Assembly (NCBI GenBank): GCA_900753165.1
Contig: CAADYC010000061.1
Location: 1 to 32,288 of the forward strand
DNA: 32,288 bases
Reading direction: 5' to 3'
Source: Clostridia bacterium
GTDB taxonomy: Bacteria > Bacillota > Clostridia > TANB77 > CAG-508
How positions within the stretch are numbered: the stretch's first letter is position 1; every line of letters starts with the position of its first letter. The notes beneath the pieces were generated by a model. That model worked only from the letters and a program-made list of their open reading frames with translations, did no database searches and had not been told where the DNA came from. Positions 32,200 to 32,288 of this stretch are shown here, piece after piece. Both the position numbers and the translations under genes were made by a program.

Positions 32200-32288
32200 T
32201 TTCGAATGAGACCGAAATTGTGTTACAAATTCTTAAGTAAATACTCTAAAGGTCTCCCGTTTTCGGGGTTTGTTAGAGTATTTACTAT
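32200..32288 (+). repeat. Large nested fold-back element, copy B (cut by window end)
   Basis: TTTCGAATGAGACCGAAATT, then GTGTTACAAATTCTTAAG, matches copy A almost base for base from 22887 on. The inner helix is GTAAATACTCTAA (32237-32249) with TTAGAGTATTTAC (32273-32285), capped by CCCG-TTTT-CGGG (32256-32267). The 3' outer arm must lie beyond the window. It is in the same orientation as copy A and, like it, lies downstream of a gene. Confidence 0.75.

Overview
This is a very A+T-rich window from a Gram-positive Firmicute, most likely an uncultivated gut-type member of the Clostridia. The evidence is an AdhE fermentation enzyme, a Spo0A-type DNA-binding domain, sortases with an LPxTG protein, a PASTA class B penicillin-binding protein, a dnaG-rpoD pair and strong AGGAGG-type ribosome sites. 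Codon use is dominated by ATA, AGA, AAA and GAA. I saw no rRNA, tRNA, CRISPR array or complete insertion sequence.

Layout. 1-2590: two related secreted proteins sharing an Ig-like module; the first enters from outside the window and ends in an RCC1 stretch that stops early. 2702-6215: an orphan WalR/PhoB-like response regulator, then ispG and a fused gene (zinc-dependent phospholipase C-like domain + IspH), so the last two MEP isoprenoid enzymes lie together. 6438-7073: a PD-(D/E)XK (Rpn-like) protein. 7113-9380 (minus): SpoVD/Pbp2-type PBP. 9587-12342: yifB/comM, dprA (frameshifted) and yraN, overlapping by a few bases. 12423-15253: rsmA, a sortase, a cytoplasmic-looking M15-like/peptidoglycan-binding protein and a small membrane protein. 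15305-15643 (minus): an XRE regulator with a probable autoregulatory operator. 16076-17713: an M23 peptidase and a Spo0A effector domain without a receiver. 17906-21796: adhE and an unknown helical gene with an in-frame stop. 22183-26150: small alarmone synthetase, dnaG and rpoD. 26274-27591: an MscS channel facing a small membrane protein. 27795-29961: a response regulator/histidine kinase pair. 30161-32103: a sortase and its probable substrate, a thioester/SpaA-fold surface protein.

Most of the window is housekeeping. The parts worth a second look are: (i) a family of large fold-back elements (22853-23043 and 32200-end, perhaps also 21813-22016) whose hairpin helices change by paired substitutions, as expected for a structured RNA or structure-recognised DNA; (ii) the receiver-less Spo0A; (iii) the phospholipase-IspH fusion with an eight-A run at the junction; (iv) an LPVTG surface protein with no membrane tail and a probable AUA start; (v) two broken genes, dprA by a one-base indel in an A run and the adhE-linked gene by a nonsense codon. 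All calls rest on reading motifs by eye; no database search was run.
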